From: a virus
Direction: 5' to 3' (one strand)
Length of the DNA: 35,952 nt
Virus record (IMG/VR): IMGVR_UViG_3300044630_000566
Location: 1 to 35,952 of that record
Shown here piece after piece: positions 1 through 8,792 of the stretch. The notes beneath the pieces are model-generated. The model worked only from the letters and a program-made list of their open reading frames with translations, did not search any database and was not told the origin of the DNA. The translations under genes and the position numbers were made by a program. Position 1 is the stretch's first letter, and the number at the start of each line of letters is the position of its first letter.

Positions 1-145
1 TGTTCAAAGACAAGGTAAGTCATTATCTGAGATTGCGTATTCTGATACACAACTTACTTATGTTACATCAAAAATATCTCTATTATCTGGACATTTATTA
101 AAAACACCTAAACGCATGTCATTAAGGCGTGCAGTAGATACAGAT
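1..145. repeat. Left copy of the terminal redundancy (contig closure)
   Basis: These bases match 35808-35952 except at 127 (G here, A at 35934) and 136 (A here, G at 35943). Both differences are at third codon positions and are silent (Arg AGG/AGA, Val GTA/GTG). The same reading frame crosses both copies. The simplest reading is a circular or circularly permuted genome sequenced slightly past its starting point, with two variant molecules joined. A true 145-bp packaged terminal repeat is less likely because it would fall inside a tail gene. Confidence 0.95.
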
Positions 146-862
146 GAAAATGATTTGCTTCTTATTGTAAATGGTGATGATGGAACATTAGCATCATATT
201 CATTAATGAGATCACAGAATGTTATAGCGCCATCAGAGCTTGTAACGGCCCAAGGATCATTTATTGACGTTGGTGTAGATATTACAACAATTTATACAGT
301 TGTTAAAAGAACTATATCTGGAGTAGATCAATACTATGTAGAAAAAGTAGAGCATGGTTTATTGACAGATAGTGCTAAAACAGGCGGTGCAGCAGCGTCA
401 GTATCTATGAGCCATTTAGTTGGCAAAGAAGTTAATATTATATTAGATGGTATTGTGCAAGCTAACCAAACAGTAGCGGGTGGAGGCACAGTAACATTCC
501 CTAGATCCTCTACAACTTCTTACGAAGTAGGATTGCCAATTACAGTGCAAGCTACTACAATGCCTATAGATTTAAAAGTTCAGTCTGGCACAAGACTTGG
601 TTTTAAAAAACGTATTGTTGAGGTTAATGCGTTAGTATTAGAAACACAGAATTTAGTAATTAATGGTATTGAAGTCCCATTTAGATTATTTGATACGCCA
701 TCCACATTAGATGCTGACGTGCCAGAATTTACAGGGACTAAAGTATTAAACGGAATTCTAGGGTATAGTAATGAAGCTAAGATTACTATCACTCAGAGCG
801 CACCATTAAAGTTTACCTTATTAGGTATGGAATATAAAGTAGCAGTTCACCAGGGGACATAG
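2..862 (+). CDS. Tail tubular protein B-like, C-terminal part (continues from 35952)
   Basis: This is the 3' part of the gene that starts at 34441 and runs off the right end. The frame is open from base 2 to the TAG at 860-862. Joining 34441-35952 to 146-862 gives 743 codons with the stop, a 742-residue protein, close to T7 gp12 (about 790 residues). By analogy with gp12 it would form the distal nozzle of the short tail, below the TTPA ring. This half is rich in beta-type, Val/Thr/Gly segments and has no catalytic motif that I recognise. The ATG at 116 is internal, not a start. The next gene begins 1 base after the stop. Confidence 0.85.
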   Translation, partial: VQRQGKSLSEIAYSDTQLTYVTSKISLLSGHLLKTPKRMSLRRAVDTDENDLLLIVNGDDGTLASYSLMRSQNVIAPSELVTAQGSFIDVGVDITTIYTVVKRTISGVDQYYVEKVEHGLLTDSAKTGGAAASVSMSHLVGKEVNIILDGIVQANQTVAGGGTVTFPRSSTTSYEVGLPITVQATTMPIDLKVQSGTRLGFKKRIVEVNALVLETQNLVINGIEVPFRLFDTPSTLDADVPEFTGTKVLNGILGYSNEAKITITQSAPLKFTLLGMEYKVAVHQGT

Positions 863-863
863 T

Positions 864-1514
864 ATGAGTTTCTTATTACCAGCAGCACCAGCCATAGCCG
901 GATCAACGGCAGCAGCAGCAACGACAGCGTTTGGCTCTACAGCTTTTTGGGCTGGGACAGCAGCGGCTGCTCCTATAGTATCGTCTACTGTTGTGCCATC
1001 AATATTGCTGTCATCAACACCATCATTCTTTGGTAGCCTTAGTAGTGCCTTTAGTGCTATTAAGCCATTTATGGAAGTTATTTCTCCCATAACAACAGCA
1101 CTACAAGGTGTTAATGCTATACAAACTGGTCAAACACAAGCTAGTATGTATAAACTACAGCAACTACAATTAAGAGCAAAGATAGATAATGATAGACTTA
1201 ATCTTACAAGACAAAGCAATGACGTATTAAGAAGATTAATGCAGTCTAATGCATCAGCGGCAGCACGTGGTTATGCTGGCGGAGTTAAAAGCTTTGAGGG
1301 ATCAAGCGCATTACTTATGGATGTTAATGCAAAATATGCTGGAAACGATATGGAAACTATTCAACAAAACATTGCAACATCCGGCACGTATGGACAAATA
1401 CAAGACAGCATGTTGGCAACAGCGTCAGACAAAGCAGTAACAGGATCTTATTATGATGCATTTGCAAGTGTTGGCAAAGCAGCTTATTTATATAGCACAT
1501 TGAAAACAGCTTAA
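864..1514 (+). CDS. Internal virion protein, T7 gp14-like
   Basis: 216 residues. The first about 55 residues are a very Ala/Ser/Thr-rich stretch of low complexity, then comes a hydrophobic segment, and residues about 90-150 form a Gln/Arg-rich helix with coiled-coil character. T7 gp14 (196 residues) has the same size, the same place directly after tail tubular protein B, and an Ala-rich membrane-active character. It is ejected into the host outer membrane during infection. The start ATG is preceded by AGGGGA at 852-857. Assignment rests on size, composition and order rather than on a diagnostic motif. Confidence 0.6.
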   Translation: MSFLLPAAPAIAGSTAAAATTAFGSTAFWAGTAAAAPIVSSTVVPSILLSSTPSFFGSLSSAFSAIKPFMEVISPITTALQGVNAIQTGQTQASMYKLQQLQLRAKIDNDRLNLTRQSNDVLRRLMQSNASAAARGYAGGVKSFEGSSALLMDVNAKYAGNDMETIQQNIATSGTYGQIQDSMLATASDKAVTGSYYDAFASVGKAAYLYSTLKTA

Positions 1515-1523
1515 GGAAAAGTT

Positions 1524-3734
1524 ATGGCAGATAGTCCACGTTATCAAAGAGCAAATCTAGTTTATGCTGATATGCCTAATATTCAGCCAGTAGATCTGCA
1601 AGAGCAACTTAATGCAAATAAACGCATTGGCGCTGCATTAGATCAAATGACTAGCATTACTACTGACATTGGCAAGAAATATGCAATAGAAGCAGCTGCT
1701 AAGTATAGCCTTGATAACCCTGTTACTCAAGAACAACTTATTGACGCCCAAAAGAATAATAGCAATCCAATTGCCAAGGATTTAAAAGGCGGCACAATAT
1801 TTAATGATACGCTTAAAAAAGTTTATGCTCAACAAGCATCAGCAGAGTTTACTAACATTGCCTATACTCACTTTGAAGATGTAGATAAAAGAGTTAAAGA
1901 TGGTGAATTAACAAATCCAGATGATATTAAGCAAGCGCTTAACTCAGTTATTGAGCCACAAAAAAATGTATTAAGTCAAATAGATGTAGAAACAGGATTG
2001 TCTTATGACGCTAAATTAAAGTCATATGCTAACACATACTATAAAGGTGCTTTAAACGAGCTTGATAAACAAGCTAGACAACGTATAGATTTAATGGCTG
2101 TTGATACAATGAATGTTCAAACTAAGATGTTTGAAAAGGATATTGTTAATCAATACGATCCTATTGTGTTAAAAGGATTGCTTGACTCAAGACTTCAAGA
2201 TGGTGATCTTACATTTAAACAAGGATCTCATAGAGAAGCTTATAACAATCAATTACGCAAACAATTAGACTATGCAATCAATAATAAGTTTGCAGAAGAT
2301 ATGGCTAATACTTTTGGTAGCGAAGGCGCTGCTATGCAATCATTGGAAAAAGGTAAGGCTGGTAAATGGACAGCATTTTGGAATGACAAAACACCAGATG
2401 AAAAAGATGACCTTAGACAATTTGTATTAAAAGAATTGCGCATTAAGAATTCTGGAGCAGAAGAATTTGATCGTCAATATGCATCTAAACTTAGCGCTGC
2501 AAATGATATGCTTACAAATGGATATCAGCCAGATGCAAAGTTATCTCAATGGCTTATTAATAATAGTGGATCATTAAAACCAGACAGTGCTACAAAAGCA
2601 TCAGCTACTGCATTTAACATGAAGCTAGATCAATTTAACAAACTTAATGGCATGAGCATGCAAGATAGGCAAGTCTATGAAGATTCTATGCTTGCTAAGA
2701 TTGGCCCTAATATGACTGCTGAAAATTGGCAAGTATATTCATTTATTAAGAAGTCTAATGAAAACTTTAACTCAAATATTAAAAAAGACTTTGTAGCTAC
2801 AATGAAAACTCAAAGTGCATTTAGAGCTACATCTTTAAACTTTGCAGCACCAGACGATGTATTTCAAACGGAAGTAGATAATAGAGTTAAGCTTGCAAAC
2901 CAATTTGGAACAATGAATGGGATTAAGCCAAAATATTTAGATGAAGGCGAAGTGCAATCATTACAAATGCAATTAGATGCAGCCAAACCAGATGAAAAGG
3001 TAGCTATGCTTGGACGTATTGCTAAATCATTTGGCGGCGGTTCATCAGAAGTATTTAAACAACTATCCCCTAAAGATCCAGTATCTGCTCACATGGGTGT
3101 TCTTTATGCAAATAAATCTAATGACTTTATTATTCGTAACGCTGCTAAAGGCCAAGAGATTCTTAAATCTGGATATAAGCCTGTAGAAGAAGCAACACAA
3201 AAACAAATTGCTATTAAGGATAATATTGGAAGTGCATTTTATGCTGCACCAGAAAGTTATAATGATGTTGTTAAAACAGCAGATGCATTATATGCTGAGT
3301 ATGCTATGCGCAATAATCTTTCTGCATTTAATGCCACAGTTTATGGGGAAAAACTACAAGAAGCTTCTGGACGAACATCTGGGGCAGATGGTAAATACTA
3401 TGGTGGCGTTGTTAAATATAACAAAGAAAAAGTTATTATACCAAACTCAGTTCCGCAAGACGATTTTGAAGATTTAATGGATAAAGCTACTATTGCAGAC
3501 TTAAGGTATTCATCTGACAATTTTGCGAACCGCGCAAATACTAACGGACTTTTTGCGCAAAACGGAAAAGAATATACATCTGATAAGATTAAAGATGCTA
3601 AATTAGTTCCAGCTGGCAAAGACAATTACATGCTTACTATTGATGATAGTCCATTTATTCTTAAAGGCGGATCACCTTTATATATTAACATAGATGTTTT
3701 ATACAAGAAGCTTAAAAGCGAGAAACGTATTTAA
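1524..3734 (+). CDS. Internal virion (core) protein, T7 gp15-like position
   Basis: 736 residues, close to the 747 of T7 gp15, and in the same position between the gp14-like and gp16-like genes. The sequence is mostly charged, helical and rich in Lys, Asp, Asn and Gln, without transmembrane segments or an obvious enzymatic motif. In T7 the gp15 protein lines the ejected channel in the periplasm. An AAGGAAAAG ribosome site precedes the ATG. The last base of the stop codon is the first base of the next ATG (TAATG at 3732-3736), suggesting translational coupling. The function is inferred from gene order and size. Confidence 0.6.
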   Translation: MADSPRYQRANLVYADMPNIQPVDLQEQLNANKRIGAALDQMTSITTDIGKKYAIEAAAKYSLDNPVTQEQLIDAQKNNSNPIAKDLKGGTIFNDTLKKVYAQQASAEFTNIAYTHFEDVDKRVKDGELTNPDDIKQALNSVIEPQKNVLSQIDVETGLSYDAKLKSYANTYYKGALNELDKQARQRIDLMAVDTMNVQTKMFEKDIVNQYDPIVLKGLLDSRLQDGDLTFKQGSHREAYNNQLRKQLDYAINNKFAEDMANTFGSEGAAMQSLEKGKAGKWTAFWNDKTPDEKDDLRQFVLKELRIKNSGAEEFDRQYASKLSAANDMLTNGYQPDAKLSQWLINNSGSLKPDSATKASATAFNMKLDQFNKLNGMSMQDRQVYEDSMLAKIGPNMTAENWQVYSFIKKSNENFNSNIKKDFVATMKTQSAFRATSLNFAAPDDVFQTEVDNRVKLANQFGTMNGIKPKYLDEGEVQSLQMQLDAAKPDEKVAMLGRIAKSFGGGSSEVFKQLSPKDPVSAHMGVLYANKSNDFIIRNAAKGQEILKSGYKPVEEATQKQIAIKDNIGSAFYAAPESYNDVVKTADALYAEYAMRNNLSAFNATVYGEKLQEASGRTSGADGKYYGGVVKYNKEKVIIPNSVPQDDFEDLMDKATIADLRYSSDNFANRANTNGLFAQNGKEYTSDKIKDAKLVPAGKDNYMLTIDDSPFILKGGSPLYINIDVLYKKLKSEKRI

Positions 3735-6205
3735 TGGGCATTATTAATAGAGATATAAATATACAGCCATACCTATCCAACCAGTCTGTTTTAGGTGGAG
3801 AAAGCACTGGGCCATTTGAAAATATGAGAGCTGCTTATGACGCTGCATCATCATATGTATTGGGTAGCGAATCAAGAACAATAGCGCTTGATGAAGTGTT
3901 TGCGCCATTAAGACAAAAGGTTATTGACAGATCTAAAGTGTCAGATTTAGACAGGGTAAATATGTTTGGTGCTGACTCTAGAAATCAATATGCATGGGCA
4001 GATAGAGATTATCCAAAGTATATTAATAACACTCTTGATTATATTAAGCAAAATCCAGATCTATTTCCAGAGCCAGAGTTTCAAGGATTAACTTATGACA
4101 TGCTAGAAGAAAAGGCAATTTTAAGCTCAAGAAAAAAAATAGAAGAACAAGAGGAAATTGCATCAAGAAAAACTTTTTGGGGTGGTGTAGGGGAATTTGT
4201 TGGCGGCGTAGCTGGCAATTGGTCTACACTAGATTCATTATCATTGGCTGTCAATCCAGAATTAATTGTTATTAAGCCAACATGGCCTATAGTAAACAGA
4301 ATGTTTAACAATGTTATTGTTAATACAGGAGTTGAAGCTGCTAAGTATCCAGATATTAAGTCATGGCAAGAAAAAGTTACTGGCAAGGAGTATGGGTTTA
4401 AAGAGTTTTTACAACATGAAAAAGAAGTAGCTATAGGAACTATTGCATTAACTGGCGCTTTTGAAGGTATTGCTAGAGTCCCATATAAAAAAGGATATCG
4501 CTGGACTAAAGATACAATGCTTGAGGGAGTTGAGAAGCTTCAAGATGTATATACAAGAAAATATTTAGATAATGCTGATATTTACATTACAGATACAGCA
4601 ACTGGTAAAAAATGGAATGTGTCTGTTGGTGGAAAACAAACGCAAGAAGAAATTAAACAAGAATTAATGAAAGATATTAATGCTATTAAAGCTCAAGATA
4701 GCATTGATAATTTTATTAGTGAAACTAACCCTATAGCAGATGATGCTGGAGATATTGAACATATAAAGCGTCTTAACCAAGTTAATGAAGCAATGAGAAC
4801 TGGAAACTTTGATAAACTTCCTAAAGACACTCCAACAACTAATACGATTACAGACATAAATCATTTTGATCGTGCTAACCCAAATGTTAAATTCTATAAT
4901 CCTAAAGACATTAAAGTAGATGCAGAAACATTTCAATTTAAAGCTGGTGGCGATGTAGAAGGTGTTACTGAAAGGCTACAGGGCGTCACTCAATGGGATC
5001 CTATTAGCGCTAATACGGCCATAGTTTATGAAAAAGCTAATGGTGAAACATTTATTGTGGATGGGCATCAAAGATTAGCATTGGCTAAACGTATTACTGC
5101 TACAGATCCAGCACAGAAAATTGAGTTTATTGCATTTCCATTAAAAGAAGTAGATGGCGTATCAGTAGAAGAAGCAAGAGTTATTGCTGCTATGAAAAAC
5201 ATTAGAGAAGGAACAGGCACAGCTATTGATGCTGCTAAAGTGCTTAAGATAGATCCATCTTTAATTGAAACATTACCACCTACATCTGCATTGGTAAAGC
5301 AAGCTAATGGTCTTATTAGATTATCTGATGATGCATTTAGATTAATTACTAATCAAGTTATACCAGAAAACTATGGCGCTATTGTAGGTAATATAATGAC
5401 AGATCCTACAGAGCAGATTGCTGCTATTGAAATGCTTAAGCGATTAGATCCGTCAAACATAAGACAAGCAGAGCAAATTATTCGTCAAATGAAAGATACG
5501 GGATTTGTCAAATCAACACAGGAAAGTTTGTTTGGAGATGAAGTTATATCAGAAAGTTTATTGCTAGAGCGAGCAAAGATATTAGATGCTGGCACTGCAA
5601 TGTTTAAAACAGACAAGCTAGTATTCAAGAATCTTATGGACAATGCTAATAAGATTGAGGAATCTGGTAATATCTTAAACAGAAACAACAACGCAACTAA
5701 TGAGGAAATATATGCCAAAGCAATCGAAATCACAAGGGCAAATGCCAATATCAAAGGATCCATATCAGAATCCCTCACTCGCCTCGCAAGAGAATTTAAA
5801 GAAGGCGGAAGCAAAGGTTTACAAGGATACGCCCGCCAGTTCGCAGATGATGTCAAACGATCAATTGAAGATGGCAGTTACGAGAGGGTTCCAAATGGCG
5901 GACTTGGCAGCTATGGCGCAATTGAGAAGGAAGCAGTTACGCTCAGTCCAGAAGCAAAACAAGACCTAAGTTTATTTGATGAGGGCATTGGATCTAAAGG
6001 TGAAGTAGAGCAGATTAAAGTTTTAGATGCTGCAACAAAAGAAGAATTGCAAATGGCCCCAGAGATGAATGATGCTGTTATTCATGTAGATGATATTGAT
6101 CCAAATACAGGGATGCCATTTTCTAAAACACTTACCATGAAAGAAATCATGGATGATCTTGCTCAAGACGAAAAAGCAATTAATAGATTGAAAGGTTGTA
6201 TTTAA
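3734..6205 (+). CDS. Internal virion protein with ParB/Srx-like domain
   Basis: 823 residues in the slot where T7 encodes the large core protein gp16. Residues 443-447 read DGHQR followed by LALAKR, embedded in a segment of about residues 380-490 that looks like the ParB N-terminal/sulfiredoxin fold (signature G-H-x-R in a strand-turn-helix). Such domains occur in phage polyvalent proteins that are injected with DNA. The N-terminal about 300 residues contain Gly-rich and hydrophobic stretches (about 149-185). I see no lytic transglycosylase motif. Start and stop overlap both neighbours by 1 base. It may bind or nick DNA or use CTP as ParB does. That is inference. Confidence 0.6.
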   Translation: MGIINRDINIQPYLSNQSVLGGESTGPFENMRAAYDAASSYVLGSESRTIALDEVFAPLRQKVIDRSKVSDLDRVNMFGADSRNQYAWADRDYPKYINNTLDYIKQNPDLFPEPEFQGLTYDMLEEKAILSSRKKIEEQEEIASRKTFWGGVGEFVGGVAGNWSTLDSLSLAVNPELIVIKPTWPIVNRMFNNVIVNTGVEAAKYPDIKSWQEKVTGKEYGFKEFLQHEKEVAIGTIALTGAFEGIARVPYKKGYRWTKDTMLEGVEKLQDVYTRKYLDNADIYITDTATGKKWNVSVGGKQTQEEIKQELMKDINAIKAQDSIDNFISETNPIADDAGDIEHIKRLNQVNEAMRTGNFDKLPKDTPTTNTITDINHFDRANPNVKFYNPKDIKVDAETFQFKAGGDVEGVTERLQGVTQWDPISANTAIVYEKANGETFIVDGHQRLALAKRITATDPAQKIEFIAFPLKEVDGVSVEEARVIAAMKNIREGTGTAIDAAKVLKIDPSLIETLPPTSALVKQANGLIRLSDDAFRLITNQVIPENYGAIVGNIMTDPTEQIAAIEMLKRLDPSNIRQAEQIIRQMKDTGFVKSTQESLFGDEVISESLLLERAKILDAGTAMFKTDKLVFKNLMDNANKIEESGNILNRNNNATNEEIYAKAIEITRANANIKGSISESLTRLAREFKEGGSKGLQGYARQFADDVKRSIEDGSYERVPNGGLGSYGAIEKEAVTLSPEAKQDLSLFDEGIGSKGEVEQIKVLDAATKEELQMAPEMNDAVIHVDDIDPNTGMPFSKTLTMKEIMDDLAQDEKAINRLKGCI

Positions 6206-8736
6206 TGGCATTTAAAGACTGTATTGTTAATGGCCTAAAAGATGGCGATTTAACTCCAGAACAAGCTAAAGCTGCTCAAGATGTATTTGAGCAACGTGAA
6301 GCTATGCATAAGAATACTATGGGCGATAGTGCTGCATCAGCTAAGGCAGCTCAAGAAACTATTGAAATTCTTGACTTTGATAGATTGCACAAGAAACGCG
6401 TATTGCTATTGCAAAAAGAAAAACAACAAGACATATCTAAGAAGCTATTTGGCCAAGAAGGTTATCGTGGTGGCAGAGATCCTGGCATGGGGGCTAAAGC
6501 TTTAATAGCTAAGGGTGATCCATTCTCTACATACAGCAATGTAGAAGCTAGACAAGCATCTATATTTGGTCAATTCCAATCTCAAATATCAGATATATTA
6601 GCTACATTTAGAGCAAGAGGACCATTAGGTTTACACTCTAATGTAAATACACTGCATGATGTAGTTCGTGAATTATGGGGAACTAATACTGGCAATGCTT
6701 CCGCTAGAGAAATGGCAGAGGCATGGTCCAAAGTAGGTGAGATGGCTCGTCAAATGTATAACGAAGCTGGTGGGGCTATTCCAAAATTAGATACATGGAG
6801 ATTGCCGCAATCTCATAACATGATGGCTGTAATGAAAGCTGGTCAAGAAACATGGGTTAAGTTTGTAACTCCATTGTTAGATAACACAAAGATGATTAAT
6901 GAACGCACAGGAAAATCATTTACTCCACAAGAGTTAGACTTGGCTTTAAATGAAGTGTTTAGAACTATTGGCGAAGATGGCTTTAATAAGTTAAAACCAA
7001 CTGGTGCTTTATATACAGGCCATAGATCATTAGCTAAACGCTATATGGATCACAGATTCTTGCAATTTAAAACGGCTGATGATTGGATGAAGTATCAAGA
7101 ATCATTTGGCAATCCAGATACATTTGCATCTATGAATCAATACTTACATAGAATGTCGCATGACATAGCTATGATGCAAGTGCTTGGCCCAAACCCTCAT
7201 GCCACTATGAACTTTATTAGACAAAGCGTTATGAAAGATGCGCAAGAGCTAAAGGTTAAATTACAAGATCAAAATATTGCAGCAAAAGCAGAAAAAAATC
7301 TTGACGAAATGGATGAGTTATTCCAGTTATATAATGGATCAGCTTATGCATCAGCAGATAGTGCTACATTTAAAATACTTGGTTTTAATGTCAATGTTCC
7401 AAGAACTTTGCAAGGCACAAGAAATATTATTAATTCTGCATTTTTAGGTAGCACAGCTATTACGTCTTTATCAGACTTGGGATTCCAAAAACATACAGCT
7501 ACACAATTAGGTATAGCATTTGGACCATTATTTAAACGTGTATTTAAAAACCTTAATCCATTAAATGTTGAGGAGCGTGGAAAGATTGCATTGAGAGCCG
7601 GACTTATTGCAGACTCATGGATTGGGCTAGCTCAAACACAAGCGCGTTTTGCTGGAGAAATGACTGGACCACAAATTACGCAAAGATTTTCTGACGTTAT
7701 TATGAGAGCTTCTGGATTAACTGCATGGACACAAGCTGGCCGTCATGCATTTGGTATGGAGCTTATGGGAAACTTAAGCGATCTAGTTGGCAAATCATTT
7801 GACAACCTTGATCCTAAAATGCAAAAAGCATTAACAAGATATGGATTTGATAATACATCGTGGGATCTTATACGTCAGTCAGAATTATATAATCATCAAG
7901 GCGCTACATTCCTAAGGCCAGAAGAAATACGTTTAGCTACTCATATGCCTAAAGATCAAGCACAAGAGTTAGCATTGCGATTCTTGGATATGGTTAATAC
8001 AGAAATAGACTATGCAGTTCCTACTGTTGGGTTACGTGCCAAAGCTACATTGACTGGAGGCACAAAGCCAGGAACAGTGCCGGGAGAAATTGTTCGTAGT
8101 TTCTCTATGTTTAAAAACTTCTCTGTTCAAGTTCTTTATACACATTTATGGAAATTAATGTCAGAAGCGACAGCATTTAAAAAGGCTGGATCATTTGCTG
8201 ATCTAGTTATTGCTACAACTGCTATGGCAGCACTATCAATGCAACTTAAAGAAATGGCTAATGGTAGAGATCCAAGAGCGATAGATACTCCAGAGTTTTG
8301 GGGAGCTGCATTCTTGCAAGGTGGTGGAATGGGTATCTGGGGTGACTTCCTATTTAGTAATGTTAATCGTTTTGGTGGTGGATTGGAAGATACTATTGCT
8401 GGCCCAGTTATTAATATGGCTAACTCAGTTAAGAATCTTACCTATGGCAATGTTAAACAATTAATACAAGGCGAAGAAACTAACTTTGCTGGAGAAAGCA
8501 TAAGGATGTTAGAAACATATATGCCAGGCAAAACATTATGGTATGGAAAGCTTTTATTCCAGCATGGATTATTTGAAAGATTACATCTATATGCTGATCC
8601 TAAATATCAACAAAGACTCAATAGAATGCAAACTAAATACCTTAAAGAAACAGGCCAGCATTATTGGTGGCGTCCAGGCGAAGAAAAGCCAGATAGATTG
8701 CCAGAGATATCTAGTGAAACTTTATTGACACAATAG
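6205..8736 (+). CDS. Large internal virion/core protein
   Basis: 843 residues from the ATG at 6205, which shares a base with the upstream stop and has AAAGG at 6191-6195. A TTG three codons earlier (6196) is open but lies inside the ribosome site. The protein is mostly helical, with long amphipathic stretches and a Gly/Phe/Trp-rich zone around residues 690-735. It is the last of four consecutive large or Ala-rich genes between tail tubular protein B and the fibre, so it is probably part of the ejectosome together with its neighbours, perhaps sharing the role of T7 gp16. I recognise no motif. It ends 56 bases before the tail fibre. Confidence 0.6.
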   Translation: MAFKDCIVNGLKDGDLTPEQAKAAQDVFEQREAMHKNTMGDSAASAKAAQETIEILDFDRLHKKRVLLLQKEKQQDISKKLFGQEGYRGGRDPGMGAKALIAKGDPFSTYSNVEARQASIFGQFQSQISDILATFRARGPLGLHSNVNTLHDVVRELWGTNTGNASAREMAEAWSKVGEMARQMYNEAGGAIPKLDTWRLPQSHNMMAVMKAGQETWVKFVTPLLDNTKMINERTGKSFTPQELDLALNEVFRTIGEDGFNKLKPTGALYTGHRSLAKRYMDHRFLQFKTADDWMKYQESFGNPDTFASMNQYLHRMSHDIAMMQVLGPNPHATMNFIRQSVMKDAQELKVKLQDQNIAAKAEKNLDEMDELFQLYNGSAYASADSATFKILGFNVNVPRTLQGTRNIINSAFLGSTAITSLSDLGFQKHTATQLGIAFGPLFKRVFKNLNPLNVEERGKIALRAGLIADSWIGLAQTQARFAGEMTGPQITQRFSDVIMRASGLTAWTQAGRHAFGMELMGNLSDLVGKSFDNLDPKMQKALTRYGFDNTSWDLIRQSELYNHQGATFLRPEEIRLATHMPKDQAQELALRFLDMVNTEIDYAVPTVGLRAKATLTGGTKPGTVPGEIVRSFSMFKNFSVQVLYTHLWKLMSEATAFKKAGSFADLVIATTAMAALSMQLKEMANGRDPRAIDTPEFWGAAFLQGGGMGIWGDFLFSNVNRFGGGLEDTIAGPVINMANSVKNLTYGNVKQLIQGEETNFAGESIRMLETYMPGKTLWYGKLLFQHGLFERLHLYADPKYQQRLNRMQTKYLKETGQHYWWRPGEEKPDRLPEISSETLLTQ

Positions 8737-8792
8737 CAAAAATGGTATAGACAAAAACAAGAATATAGTTAAAATAAGGCAAAGGAAAAATC

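Noticed and set aside
821-1090. Minus-strand Ala/Val-rich frame opposite the gp14-like gene
   Set aside because: Mirror of an Ala/Thr-rich coding sequence, no ribosome site, wrong strand for the operon.
8725-8751. Promoter before the tail fibre (TTGACA and TATAGA)
   Set aside because: TTGACA lies within the end of the preceding gene and the spacer is only 15 bases, so it is not supported as a promoter.
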